DNA from: Anaerolineae bacterium
Lineage (GTDB): Bacteria; Chloroflexota; Anaerolineae; Anaerolineales; Anaerolineaceae
Direction: 5' to 3'
Assembly: GCA_013178295.1 (NCBI GenBank)
Contig: JABLWW010000004.1
Span: forward strand, 62,001 to 126,000
Length of the DNA: 64,000 bases
This document shows, piece by piece, positions 16,917 to 25,885 of this stretch; positions within the stretch are counted from its first letter, which is position 1; the number at the start of each line of letters is the position of its first letter. Made by a program: the position numbers and the translations under genes. The notes beneath the pieces are model-generated. The model was not told the DNA's origin and searched no databases. It was given only the letters and a program-made list of their open reading frames with translations.

Positions 16917-18236
16917 ATGTCCACAATAAAAGAACAGTTGATCGCAAAATTTCAGGACAGGTCTGCCCATGTGGCTATTCTGGGGCTGGGTTACGTCGGT
17001 CTGCCACTGGCAGTCGTTTTTGGAGAGGCCGGTTTCCACGTTACCGGGATTGACCCAATTGCCGAAAAGGTGGAAATGCTCAACAAAGGCGAAAGTTATG
17101 TCCTGGATGTCCCCTCTGCCCAGGTCACTGACTTGGTAAAAAAGGGGCGTCTCAACGCTACTACGGATTTCGCCGCCTTGCGAGAAGCGGATGCCGTCAG
17201 CATTTGCGTGCCCACGCCCCTGCGCAAGACAGGCGACCCTGACCTTTCCTTTGTAGTCTCTGCCTCAAACGAGCTGGCAAAGCATGTCCACGCGGGGATG
17301 GTGATTGTGCTCGAGTCAACCACTTATCCAGGTACAACCCGCGAGCTAATCCTGCCACAGCTGGAGCAAAACAGCGGGCTGAAATGCGGCAAGGACTTCT
17401 TCCTGGCATTCTCTCCCGAAAGGGTTGATCCCGGGCGGGAAGACTGGACAACCATCAACACGCCAAAAGTGGTAGGGGGAATCACAGCGGACTGTCTGGA
17501 TGCGGCAGTTGCCTGGTATTGCCAGGCGTTGCAAAAGGTTGTTCCGGTCTCCTCTGCCGAAGTGGCAGAAATGGCAAAACTACTGGAAAACACATTTCGC
17601 ATGATCAACATTGGGTTGGTAAACGAAATGGCGATCATGTGCGACCGTTTAGGGGTAGATGTATGGGATGTCATCGAGGCAGCCGCCACCAAGCCGTTTG
17701 GTTTTATGAAATTCACTCCCGGCCCAGGGCTGGGCGGACACTGCATTCCAATTGACCCGCTGTATTTATCGTGGAAGCTGCGGGCGCTAAATTACACCGC
17801 CAAGTTTATTGAACTGGCTTCCGAAATCAACACCAACATGCCGCGCTTTGTTGTTGGAAAGACCCAGGATGCGCTTAACGACCGTCAAAAGCCGGTGAAT
17901 GGCAGCAAGATATTGGTGCTCGGCGCTGCCTATAAGCCGGACATTGACGACCTGCGCGAGTCGCCTGCGCTGGACGTGATTGGCCTTTTGATGCGCAAAG
18001 GCGCAAATGTCTCTTACCACGACCCATACATTGCACAGATCAGTCATGAAGGCTGGCAGATGCAATCGGTATCCAACCTGGAAGCGGCAGTGCGCCAGGC
18101 GGATTGCGTAATCATTGTTACCAACCACAAGGTATATGATTATCCCGCTATATTGAAAAGCGCACAACTGATTATTGATACCCGCAACGCATTAGGAGAG
18201 ATGGGACGCGGCAACCCAAAGGTGGTAAGGCTCTAA
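16917..18236 (+). CDS. nucleotide-sugar dehydrogenase, UDP-N-acetylhexosamine 6-dehydrogenase type
   Basis: A 439-residue UDP-sugar dehydrogenase that oxidises C6 of a UDP-sugar to a uronic acid with two NAD molecules. The NAD site is VAILGLGYVGLPLAVVFGEAGF, read in two pieces near residue 20. The catalytic region is PGPGLGGHCIPIDPLYL, which carries the nucleophile cysteine. The form resembles the WbpO/TviB/WecC group (UDP-N-acetyl sugars) more than simple UDP-glucose dehydrogenases. It starts the second glycan operon and is followed 1 nt later by an epimerase, suggesting a UDP-uronic acid that is then epimerised. Confidence 0.92.
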   Translation: MSTIKEQLIAKFQDRSAHVAILGLGYVGLPLAVVFGEAGFHVTGIDPIAEKVEMLNKGESYVLDVPSAQVTDLVKKGRLNATTDFAALREADAVSICVPTPLRKTGDPDLSFVVSASNELAKHVHAGMVIVLESTTYPGTTRELILPQLEQNSGLKCGKDFFLAFSPERVDPGREDWTTINTPKVVGGITADCLDAAVAWYCQALQKVVPVSSAEVAEMAKLLENTFRMINIGLVNEMAIMCDRLGVDVWDVIEAAATKPFGFMKFTPGPGLGGHCIPIDPLYLSWKLRALNYTAKFIELASEINTNMPRFVVGKTQDALNDRQKPVNGSKILVLGAAYKPDIDDLRESPALDVIGLLMRKGANVSYHDPYIAQISHEGWQMQSVSNLEAAVRQADCVIIVTNHKVYDYPAILKSAQLIIDTRNALGEMGRGNPKVVRL

Positions 18237-18237
18237 A

Positions 18238-19215
18238 ATGGCAACCTATCTGGTTACCGGCGCAGCCGGTTTTATTGGCGCCAGGGTAAGCGAGTTTCTC
18301 CTGGCAGATGGTCATACAGTGATCGGCGTTGACAATCTCTGCGACGCGTACGACGTGCGTCTCAAGCTTTGGCGGCTGGAGCGGCTCAAAACCAATACAA
18401 ATTTCGTCTTTCACCACAAAGACCTGTGCGACCTGCAAGCGCTTGAGGCTATTTTCGCCTCGCTTCCCCGCCTGGACGCCATCATTCATCTGGCTGCCCG
18501 GGCAGGTGTGCGCTATAGCGTTGAGGACCCATGGACATTTGTCAACGCCAATGTTACCGGCACGTTAAATACCCTGGAGATGGCAAAGCGGTACAAGGTT
18601 GCAAAATATATTTTGGCTTCCACATCCAGCATCTATGGCGCCAACGCACCCATACCCACACCCGAAGAAGCCGATAGCAGCCGCCCGTTACAGCCCTATG
18701 CCGCAACCAAAAAAGCTGCCGAAGCGCTGTGCCATTCATATCATTTTCTTTACGATATTGACGTAACCATCTTCCGCTACTTTACCGTCTATGGACCGGC
18801 AGGGCGTCCGGATATGGTCATGTTTCGCTTCTGTCAGTGGATTTGCGAAGGGAGACCGGTGCGTTTGAATGGGGACGGCAATCAGTCGCGCGGTTTTACC
18901 TTTGTAGATGACATTGCACGCGGCACCATTCTCGGTTTGAAGCCAGTGGGATATGAAATTATCAATCTAGGTGGTCATGAGGTGATCACCATCAATGAGA
19001 TGATCCGTATGCTCGAACAAATGCTTGGGCGGCAGGCAGTAATTGAACACTTCCCATTCCATCAGGCAGATATGCTGACCAACCACGCCAATGTGGAAAA
19101 AGCCAGAAGTTTACTGGGGTGGAACCCACAGGTGGGGCTGCGGGAAGGAATGCAGCGTCTGGTGCAATGGTATCTCACAGAACGGGATTGGGCAAGTCAG
19201 GTATTGACCCTGTGA
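18238..19215 (+). CDS. UDP-glucuronate 4-epimerase-like NAD-dependent epimerase
   Basis: An extended short-chain dehydrogenase of 325 residues. The NAD motif is GAAGFIGARV at the N-terminus, the active-site residues are in STSSIYG and YAATKKA, and AARAGVRYSVEDPW is characteristic of UDP-glucuronate 4-epimerases (CapI/GAE). It directly follows a nucleotide-sugar dehydrogenase, so it probably epimerises that enzyme's uronic acid product, possibly from gluco to galacto form. The stop overlaps the GTG start of the flippase gene. Confidence 0.9.
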   Translation: MATYLVTGAAGFIGARVSEFLLADGHTVIGVDNLCDAYDVRLKLWRLERLKTNTNFVFHHKDLCDLQALEAIFASLPRLDAIIHLAARAGVRYSVEDPWTFVNANVTGTLNTLEMAKRYKVAKYILASTSSIYGANAPIPTPEEADSSRPLQPYAATKKAAEALCHSYHFLYDIDVTIFRYFTVYGPAGRPDMVMFRFCQWICEGRPVRLNGDGNQSRGFTFVDDIARGTILGLKPVGYEIINLGGHEVITINEMIRMLEQMLGRQAVIEHFPFHQADMLTNHANVEKARSLLGWNPQVGLREGMQRLVQWYLTERDWASQVLTL

Positions 19216-20600
19216 AGTGTATCCTGGGCTGGTGGAACCGCATTTGGCAAGGCTGGCGGCAGGATCGCCTGCTGCAAGCAGTCATGCGTAACACCGGTTA
19301 TCTGTTCAGCGGCAATACACTCAGCATGGTCATCACCTCACTGATGGGTTTGCTGACGGCGGTCATGTTAGGGGCGGCTGGCTATGGCGAACTGGGGATG
19401 ATTGTCATGTATGCTTCCAGCGTCAACCGCCTATTTTCCTTTCGCATGGGCGAAGTGGTGATCAAGTATGCAGGGCAGCACCTTGCACTTGGAGAACGAC
19501 GTCAGGCTTCGGCAGTGATCAAAACGGCTGCTGCCGTGGAAGCAGTGACCTCGCTGTTTGCCTACTTGCTACTCGTCATCACCGCTCCCGCTGCAGCGCT
19601 CTATATCATCAAAGACCCTCAGGCAGCCCCCTTGCTTGTCTTTTATGGGATTTCGCTACTTGGCGGGCTGATAGCAGAGACCTGCACAGCAACGCTGCAA
19701 CTTGGCGGGCATTATCGCACACAGGCAGCCCTCACACTGGTACAGAGCTTATTGACAGCAGTTTTGATTGCAGTTGCGTTCGTCCTTCATGGGGGGCTGG
19801 TGGCGGTACTCTTTGCCTATCTGGCAGGAAAACTGGTGCTCGGGCTGGGCAGCGCCATCATGGCGCTTCACTGGATGCGTTCACTTCTTGGGGAGGGTTG
19901 GCACCAGACGCCTTTTCATCTGATCGCTAACCGCCGTGAGATGGCACGTTTTGCTATCAGCACCAACCTGAGTGGCACCATTAACCTGGTCATTCGCGAT
20001 AGCGAGGTGCTGTGGGTAGGATTTTTCCTAAGCAAGGTAGAGGCAGGTTATTATAAATTTGCCCTCGCCTTGATGAATGTTATTTTGATGCCCATCACAC
20101 CCTTCATCACCACCACATTTCCGGAAATTACCCGCTCGGTGGCACAAAAAAGCTGGCGCCGGTTGCGTGATTTGATACAACGCACATCCATGGTTGCCGC
20201 AGCATGGACGCTGGCTTGCGGCGTGGGGATTTTGCTGCTTGGCAATTGGGTATTGACCCTGCTGAAAAATGGTGAGTACCTGCCTTCCTATCCTGCTATC
20301 CTCATTTTGCTGCTGGGGTTTGGCACAGCCAACATCTTCTTCTGGAACCGTCCGCTATTACTGGCTTTTGGCAGACCTAACTATCCTCTGGTGGTTACCG
20401 CGCTGGTGGGCGCATGCAAGACTCTGCTGATGTTTATCCTCGTTCGCCCGTATGGATTTTTGGCACAGGCGGCATTGCTGTCTTCTTATTTCATCGTTTC
20501 CGTGAGCCTGATTGTGCGCAAAGGGTGGGTGTTAATGAAAGGGGAAGAGGCATCATCCTTACGTGAAAATGAAATGGGCGTTTTGACCAACGGGGATTGA
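19212..20600 (+). CDS. polysaccharide flippase, Wzx/MOP superfamily
   Basis: A polytopic membrane protein of about 462 residues with twelve or more hydrophobic segments, typical of oligosaccharide flippases that turn lipid-linked glycans to the outer face. The first segments are NTGYLFSGNTLSMVITSLMG and LLTAVMLGAAGYGELGM. I chose the GTG at 19212, which overlaps the epimerase stop as GTGA; an ATG at 19284 is an alternative. It lies between sugar-modifying genes and a GT4 gene. Donor lipid and glycan are unknown. Confidence 0.85.
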   Translation: MKCILGWWNRIWQGWRQDRLLQAVMRNTGYLFSGNTLSMVITSLMGLLTAVMLGAAGYGELGMIVMYASSVNRLFSFRMGEVVIKYAGQHLALGERRQASAVIKTAAAVEAVTSLFAYLLLVITAPAAALYIIKDPQAAPLLVFYGISLLGGLIAETCTATLQLGGHYRTQAALTLVQSLLTAVLIAVAFVLHGGLVAVLFAYLAGKLVLGLGSAIMALHWMRSLLGEGWHQTPFHLIANRREMARFAISTNLSGTINLVIRDSEVLWVGFFLSKVEAGYYKFALALMNVILMPITPFITTTFPEITRSVAQKSWRRLRDLIQRTSMVAAAWTLACGVGILLLGNWVLTLLKNGEYLPSYPAILILLLGFGTANIFFWNRPLLLAFGRPNYPLVVTALVGACKTLLMFILVRPYGFLAQAALLSSYFIVSVSLIVRKGWVLMKGEEASSLRENEMGVLTNGD

Positions 20601-20608
20601 GGTAGCGC

Positions 20609-21763
20609 ATGAAAATTGCTGCCGTGTCAACCTCTATCGTCCCTTCTACCTATGCAAATAGCATTCAGGTCATGAAAGTATGTCATGCCCTTAGACAGGT
20701 AAATGGGGAGGTGTGCCTTTGGGTGCCAGGAGAGGGCAATGCGGACTGGCAATTGCTGGCGGCGCAGTATGGACTGGAAACGCCATTTGAAATCCGCTGG
20801 CTGCGTTCGCAGCGTTTCTGGCGGCGTTATGATTTTGCCTGGAAGGCGATTGAAGAATCCCTTGTATGGGGGGCAGATGTGGTATATACCTGGCTGCTGC
20901 AAGCGGCTGTTTTGGCGCTGTGGAGAGGACTGCCGGTTATCCTCGAGCTACACGACACGCCAGGCGGGAAAGCAGGACCGCTACTACTTCGCCTGTTTGC
21001 GCGTCATCACGGGAAAAAACGGCTTTTGGCGATTACAAATGCCTTGCGCCAGAAGCTGGAGCAGCGCTTTGGGTTACATCTGACGCCGGACGAGATAATC
21101 ATTGCACCCAATGGCGTTGACCTGGAACGTTACCAGGGGCTGCCCTCCCCGCAAGAGTCACGCTCACAATTGGGTCTGCCCAAAGCGCCCACAGCACTCT
21201 ATAGTGGGCACTTTTACCGTGGGCGGGGAATGGGAATACTCTTTGAATTGGCACAACGGTTTCCACAAATTTACTTTGTCTGGGCAGGAGGGTTGCCGGA
21301 GGACAGGGCATACTGGCAACAACGGCTGGACGCAGCCAGTATCCGCAATGTAGCCCTGGTGGGTTTTATCGAGAACAGTCGCTTACCATTATATCAGGCA
21401 GCAGCAGACATCCTGTTGATGCCCTATGAACGTGTTATCGCCGGTAGCAGCGGCGGCAATTCGGCGGAAATTTGCAGCCCAATGAAGATGTTCGACTACA
21501 TGGCGAGCGGGCGGGCAATTCTGAGCAGCGATTTACCGGTAATTCGGGAAGTTTTGAATGAGGAAAACGCTCTACTCTGCCCGCCGGAGCAGCCAGAGGC
21601 ATGGGCAACAGCTTTGCAAAGGCTGCTGGTGGACCCGGATTTCCGGTCAAAAATCGGACAGAGAGCACAAGCAGACGCGGCAAAGTACTCGTGGCGCGAG
21701 CGTGCCCGGCGGGCGCTGGAGGGGTTTTTTGAAAACCCCAGCAATGGGGAAGAAGCCGGTTAA
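20609..21763 (+). CDS. glycosyltransferase family 4
   Basis: A 384-residue GT-B glycosyltransferase. The donor site is seen in CSPMKMFDYMASGRAIL and the acceptor-side N-terminus in STSIVPSTYANSIQVMK. It lacks any obvious sugar-specific feature. The ATG at 20609 follows a weak GAGGT ribosome site 8 nt after the flippase stop. It is the last gene of the operon, converging on the DUF362 gene. Confidence 0.9.
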   Translation: MKIAAVSTSIVPSTYANSIQVMKVCHALRQVNGEVCLWVPGEGNADWQLLAAQYGLETPFEIRWLRSQRFWRRYDFAWKAIEESLVWGADVVYTWLLQAAVLALWRGLPVILELHDTPGGKAGPLLLRLFARHHGKKRLLAITNALRQKLEQRFGLHLTPDEIIIAPNGVDLERYQGLPSPQESRSQLGLPKAPTALYSGHFYRGRGMGILFELAQRFPQIYFVWAGGLPEDRAYWQQRLDAASIRNVALVGFIENSRLPLYQAAADILLMPYERVIAGSSGGNSAEICSPMKMFDYMASGRAILSSDLPVIREVLNEENALLCPPEQPEAWATALQRLLVDPDFRSKIGQRAQADAAKYSWRERARRALEGFFENPSNGEEAG

Positions 21764-21795
21764 TTTCTGCTTCAAAGCGGCTGTCTTCTCTTTTT
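21749..21795 (+). terminator. possible intrinsic terminator after the GT4 gene
   Basis: The arms GAAGAAGCCG (21749-21758) and CGGCTGTCTTC (21778-21788) can pair with one mismatch and one bulge, followed by TCTTTTT. The left arm overlaps the end of the coding region. The stem is imperfect, so this is a moderate call. Confidence 0.4.
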
Positions 21796-21805
21796 CCTTG
21801 TGGGA

Positions 21806-22954
21806 TTACTCCAACTGAAGAACCTTGCTCAGCAAAGGGGTCTTCTTATGGATGGCACGATGTGGGCACATTTCATGACAGCAATAGCAGCGGATGCAAA
21901 GGTTGTAATCGTAAACCGGAGGTTCACCCCTTTGCCCATCCCTAAATCTGATTGCCTTTTCTGGGACAGGACAAGCTTTGATGCACAAACCGCAGCGGGT
22001 ACATAATTTCCTGTCAATTACCGGACGGGAAGCAACGAATCTTTTCAGCCACCTGTAATACGTGTAAGAGGCATTATCATACACTGGTTTACGGATGATT
22101 TTAAATTCAGGTTGTATCAGCGTGTCGAGGTCATCCCCCACATACTGAATTCTGTCCACCTGGTAATTCCCCAAGCCAGCCTGATGGCCTAACGTGGTTG
22201 TCGGAACAAACTCAGGGGACATGGCAACCAGGTGGCAAAACGTTGCGTCCAATGCCACTGGGTCTTCGCTCAACACCAGAACATTCATGGCTCTGACGTC
22301 GCCGCTGCGCGGGCCATTGCCCTCCATGGCAAGAACCCCATCCAGAACGTGCAGACGCGGGCGCACCGTCTGGGTCAACTCGACAAGCAGATTACTGAAG
22401 TCGGTGATATTCTGAAACTGAATATGATACAGCGCTTTGCGCTGACCAGGCACGCAGCCAAACAAATTCTTAATTGCGCCAGTAATGCGGGTGAGGCCAT
22501 GTGTTTTCATCTTGGGCAGATTAATCATGCCATCGCAATCGTGGACAGCCTGAGCAATTGGGAAGGTTTTTACCAGCTTACCCTGCGGGCTGGTCATGGG
22601 GCCGCCATTGCTAAAATCCCCCACTTGCGCCTGGTAGCGTTCGCCTGCCGCCTGCAACCCGGATTTGCGCACCGCGCTGCGGGCACTTTCCATGCCGGGG
22701 GAATCGCCAAAGGTAACTCGCGCTCCGGCTTCGCGCAACAGGCGAGCACAACCTGCCAGTACGGATGGATGTGTTGTTACTGCTTTCTCGGGCGCATCCC
22801 CAGCCAGAATGTTCGGTTTGAGCAAAATACGCTCTCCGCTCCTGGTAAAGCGCTCCACTCCTCCAAGCAGGTTCACGCCGCGCTTGATTGCATCATATAC
22901 AGTTTCTGGCGTGTAATCATTACAGCGCACCACCGCAACGATAGATTGGCCCAT
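21806..22954 (-). CDS. DUF362 protein with C-terminal two-cluster ferredoxin domain
   Basis: A 382-residue protein. The N-terminal 270 residues are a DUF362 domain (RILLKPNILAGDAPEKAVTTH and THGLTRITGAIKNLFG mark it). The C-terminus has two 4Fe-4S sites, CTRCGLCIKACP and CIRCYCCHEMCP. Family members are assumed to be iron-sulfur redox proteins, but the function is not known. I chose the ATG at 22954, which has AGGAG at the right spacing; the longer reading to 23050 lies in the upstream gene. It follows the SDR gene by 2 nt and is probably cotranscribed with it. Confidence 0.9.
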   Translation of the reverse strand: MGQSIVAVVRCNDYTPETVYDAIKRGVNLLGGVERFTRSGERILLKPNILAGDAPEKAVTTHPSVLAGCARLLREAGARVTFGDSPGMESARSAVRKSGLQAAGERYQAQVGDFSNGGPMTSPQGKLVKTFPIAQAVHDCDGMINLPKMKTHGLTRITGAIKNLFGCVPGQRKALYHIQFQNITDFSNLLVELTQTVRPRLHVLDGVLAMEGNGPRSGDVRAMNVLVLSEDPVALDATFCHLVAMSPEFVPTTTLGHQAGLGNYQVDRIQYVGDDLDTLIQPEFKIIRKPVYDNASYTYYRWLKRFVASRPVIDRKLCTRCGLCIKACPVPEKAIRFRDGQRGEPPVYDYNLCIRCYCCHEMCPHRAIHKKTPLLSKVLQLE

Positions 22955-22956
22955 GC

Positions 22957-23841
22957 TTATTCTCCTGTAACAGAGGATAGGGGGGCTATTTTTGCTTTCC
23001 CGCCTCTGGCTGTTCTGCTGTACAACGCAGAAACGACCGCATACACCCACGCCTGCGGCGCATAGTGCCCTACCAGCCGGATAGCACGGTTGATGATGCC
23101 CGGAATGATCACAGCCTGCCCCTCTAGCATCTTTTGAATGGTGTAATCTGCTACATCATCGGCTTCCATGCTGGTCAAACGCCCAATCCAGCCAAAGGCT
23201 TTGATTTTATCTGTTGAGCGGCGGCAGGTGCGGATACCATTTGGGCATAGGACGCTCACCCGAACCGGAGTATGGTTCAATTCCTGCCGCAACGCAAGGC
23301 TGAAATTAAGAATAAATGCCTTGGTAGGGGCATAAACCGGCATATATGGCATTGGGAAAAACGCAGCCATGCTGGAAACGTTGAGGATGTAAGCCCTGTG
23401 ACACTGTTTGAGATATGGCAGCAGAAAATGAGTCATTTTCACCACAGCAAGCGTGTTGAGCAAAATACAAGCCTCATTTTCATCAATTGTAGAATCCTCA
23501 AATCTGCAATTGTATGACGTGCCCGCATTGTTGATCAGCACCGACACAGGCAGTTTTTCCTGGGTAATGATTCTGGCAACAGCCTCGACGCCACCGTCCG
23601 CGGCAAGGTCAGTCTCAATATATCTGGTCTGGACATCATACTGACGGGATAAACTCAGAGCAGCCTCTGCCAGCCCTGAAGCGGGAAGGGCTACCAGAAT
23701 AAGGTTGATTGCATGTCTGGCAAGCACTTCGGCAAATGCCCTGCCCAATCCCTGGCTGCCCCCAGTGATGAGCGCATATTCGCCCGCTCGCAGCCCAAGA
23801 TTGTCAAGATGACTCTCTTTCGCCAAATATTTTTTTGTCAC
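22957..23841 (-). CDS. short-chain dehydrogenase/reductase
   Basis: A classical SDR of 294 residues. The NADP motif is ITGGSQGLGRAFAEVLA, NNAG is present, and the active site is NVSSMAAFFPMPYMPVYAPTKAF with Ser, Tyr and Lys in the right order. It is longer than the 250-residue norm because of a C-terminal membrane-facing tail with hydrophobic patches. It is a close paralog of the next gene upstream. The substrate is unknown. Confidence 0.92.
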   Translation of the reverse strand: MTKKYLAKESHLDNLGLRAGEYALITGGSQGLGRAFAEVLARHAINLILVALPASGLAEAALSLSRQYDVQTRYIETDLAADGGVEAVARIITQEKLPVSVLINNAGTSYNCRFEDSTIDENEACILLNTLAVVKMTHFLLPYLKQCHRAYILNVSSMAAFFPMPYMPVYAPTKAFILNFSLALRQELNHTPVRVSVLCPNGIRTCRRSTDKIKAFGWIGRLTSMEADDVADYTIQKMLEGQAVIIPGIINRAIRLVGHYAPQAWVYAVVSALYSRTARGGKAKIAPLSSVTGE

Positions 23842-23902
23842 CTGATTTCCTCTGTTTTATCGAATTGCTTTTAAACACATTATAACCATGAAAAGGTCCT
23901 AT

Positions 23903-24721
23903 TTACCCAATCGCTTTTGCCCGCTGTGCAAAATGTCCCCAGAACAGAGAAATCACCGAGTATACGAGGGGAAGTGGGGCAAAGCGACCAATCACAAAAA
24001 TTGTCTGGTTGAACACACCAGGGATGATGATAGCTCTCCGCCTCAACATACCGACAATAGCTGCTTGTGCTACCTGCTCCGGGTTCATACAAGTCCATTG
24101 TGCTGCCAGCCCCCCGGCTTCAATTCTGCGAACACAATCCTCATTGGTGCGAATACCATTTGGGCAGAGAGCACTGACGCTCACCCGTGTTGCGCGCAAT
24201 TCCTCGCCCAACGCCAGGCTGAAATTGAGAATAAACGCCTTGCTGGGAGCATATACAGGCATAAAGGGCATGGGAAAAAAGGCTGCCATGCTCGAGACAT
24301 TCAGGATATAGCCGTCAGGCTGGCTTTTCAACATGGGCAGCATGAGATGCGTAAGCTTGACCAAAGCAAGATTGTTGAGAAGGATGCAGCGTTCGTTTTC
24401 CTGCAAGCTTGAGTCTTCAAAACGGCTATTGTAGCCCACGCCAGCGTTATTGACCAAAATAGAGACCGTCAGTCTGCGACTGAGGATAAACCTGTGCAAC
24501 ATCTCCGGGGCTTGCGGCTCAGTTAGATCAATCTCCATGTAATCACTACGCACACCATAGCGATGTGAAAGCTCAATGGCAGTTTGTGCAAGCCCCGAAT
24601 TGGGCAAAGCTGTCAGAATCAGGCTCATGCCACGGCGGGCGCATTGTTCGGCTATCGCTTTTCCAAGCCCCTGGCTGGCTCCGGTAATGAGCGCTTGATG
24701 ATAAGAAGCAACTTGATGCAT
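23903..24721 (-). CDS. short-chain dehydrogenase/reductase, paralog of neighbour
   Basis: A 272-residue SDR with ITGASQGLGKAIAEQCA, NNAG and NVSSMAAFFPMPFMPVYAPSKAF. It is clearly a tandem copy of the gene that follows it on the strand, with the same length and layout, and shares the rare stretch AAFFPMP. I chose the ATG at 24721 with AAGGAAAG upstream. An inverted repeat (24754-24778) sits just upstream, where a repressor might bind. The reading that starts at 24856 adds an unlikely leader. Confidence 0.92.
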   Translation of the reverse strand: MHQVASYHQALITGASQGLGKAIAEQCARRGMSLILTALPNSGLAQTAIELSHRYGVRSDYMEIDLTEPQAPEMLHRFILSRRLTVSILVNNAGVGYNSRFEDSSLQENERCILLNNLALVKLTHLMLPMLKSQPDGYILNVSSMAAFFPMPFMPVYAPSKAFILNFSLALGEELRATRVSVSALCPNGIRTNEDCVRRIEAGGLAAQWTCMNPEQVAQAAIVGMLRRRAIIIPGVFNQTIFVIGRFAPLPLVYSVISLFWGHFAQRAKAIG

Positions 24722-24753
24722 TTCTTTGCTTTCCTTTCTTTGTGCCAAATGAA

Positions 24754-24778
24754 TGTTACTCTGCCCGTCAGTGTAACA
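24754..24778. promoter_or_regulatory. 25-bp inverted repeat, candidate operator of the tandem SDR genes
   Basis: The left arm TGTTACTCTG (24754-24763) and the right arm CAGTGTAACA (24769-24778) pair at 9 of 10 positions around a 5-bp spacer. It lies 33 bp upstream of the SDR start codon, in the range where a transcription factor would act. No regulator gene is next to it. Confidence 0.5.
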
Positions 24779-24882
24779 GGCTGATAGATGGAAAGTCATC
24801 CAACAAAGGGTGGAAAAGAGGATGGAGAAAGGGGTGGAAAATGCACTTTGCCACATTTTCCCAGAGACCCACCAGGGGCGGT

Positions 24883-24888
24883 TATAAT
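24883..24888 (+). promoter_or_regulatory. -10 box upstream of the MBL hydrolase gene
   Basis: TATAAT about 75 nt before the proposed TTG start. No -35 hexamer is recognisable. The reading frame of the hydrolase stays open through most of the leader. Confidence 0.4.
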
Positions 24889-24963
24889 CTTAGACGGTAA
24901 CTAGCGGCCATCTTATGCTCTGCAAGACATGCCCAAGATCCAGGGCACGTTGGTAACTACAAT

Positions 24964-25821
24964 TTGGTCCAGAATACTGTTTCGCTTACGTTTGCGAGCA
25001 CAAATACCCTCCTGATCAGTGATGGGAAAACACATCTCATCATTGACCCGCACTTTACCCGTCCGGGGTTTGTGGGACAAAATAACCTGCTGGGCAGGAT
25101 TTCTCCAAGCCCAGAGCGTATTGCCTATGGGTTGGCATGTCTTGGCGTTAAAAGCCTCGATGCAGTTCTGTTGACACACACGCACTACGACCATGCACTT
25201 GACGCAGCCGAAGTGGCACGGATGACCGGCGCATGCCTGGTAGGGTCACCATCGGCGGAAAAGATTGCAATTGGAGCGGGGCTACCAAAGACAAACTGTC
25301 AAATTGCCGTCGAGCGTGTACCCATGAAATTTGGAGCATTCGAGGTCATTTTTCTGCGCGGCGCGCACATCAGCATCCCGCCATTATTGCCAGTCATCGG
25401 AATGGCAAGAGAAATCAAAAGACCGCTGACACCCCCTCAGTTTGCATCCGCCTATCGCGAAGGCGGCACTTACGCTATTCTTTTACAATACCCGCCTTCG
25501 ATAACCATTTTGTGTATGGGCAGCGCAGGGTATTTTCCCAACTGGCTCTCAGGGATACAGGCCCAGACAGTAATCCTGCCTGTGGGTGGACTGGATTTTA
25601 GAGGAAAGGCATACCGTCAAATGTTATTTGAGCAAAGTGTCCTTGCTGTGGACGCCAGGCGTCTCTTTTTTTCACACTGGGACGACTTCACACGCCCTTT
25701 AGATGCCCCTCCCCGCATGATGCCTGCCTGCCGCAAAGCCCTGATACAACTTGAGACACTGGCAGCCAAAGCCCAAATCAGCACAGCAAGACTGAAGCCT
25801 TGGCTAAGCATATCTCTCTAG
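24964..25821 (+). CDS. MBL-fold metal-dependent hydrolase (UlaG-like)
   Basis: A 285-residue metallo-beta-lactamase-fold protein. The metal motif is LLTHTHYDHALDAAEV, with further ligand-type residues in RGAHIS and FFSHWDD. It is a member of a large, mixed group with lactonase and phosphodiesterase activities, so no reaction can be named. No ATG is in frame near the N-terminus. The proposed start is a TTG at 24964, giving MVQNTVSLTFAST, which fits the expected N-terminal beta strand. The frame is open back to 24901. Confidence 0.8.
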   Translation: MVQNTVSLTFASTNTLLISDGKTHLIIDPHFTRPGFVGQNNLLGRISPSPERIAYGLACLGVKSLDAVLLTHTHYDHALDAAEVARMTGACLVGSPSAEKIAIGAGLPKTNCQIAVERVPMKFGAFEVIFLRGAHISIPPLLPVIGMAREIKRPLTPPQFASAYREGGTYAILLQYPPSITILCMGSAGYFPNWLSGIQAQTVILPVGGLDFRGKAYRQMLFEQSVLAVDARRLFFSHWDDFTRPLDAPPRMMPACRKALIQLETLAAKAQISTARLKPWLSISL

Positions 25822-25885
25822 CCCAGCCACAAACGACGGGGCAGTGCGAAGCTCGATATCCTTGAAAGCGGCGCAAACTTTCTGC

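Noticed and set aside
21721-21739. Perfect hairpin GGGGTTTT and AAAACCCC inside the GT4 gene end
   Set aside because: It lies in coding sequence and lacks a following T tract, so it is not a convincing terminator.
22232-23065. 277-codon plus-strand ORF
   Set aside because: It is antisense to the DUF362 and SDR genes and has a composition typical of a shadow frame.
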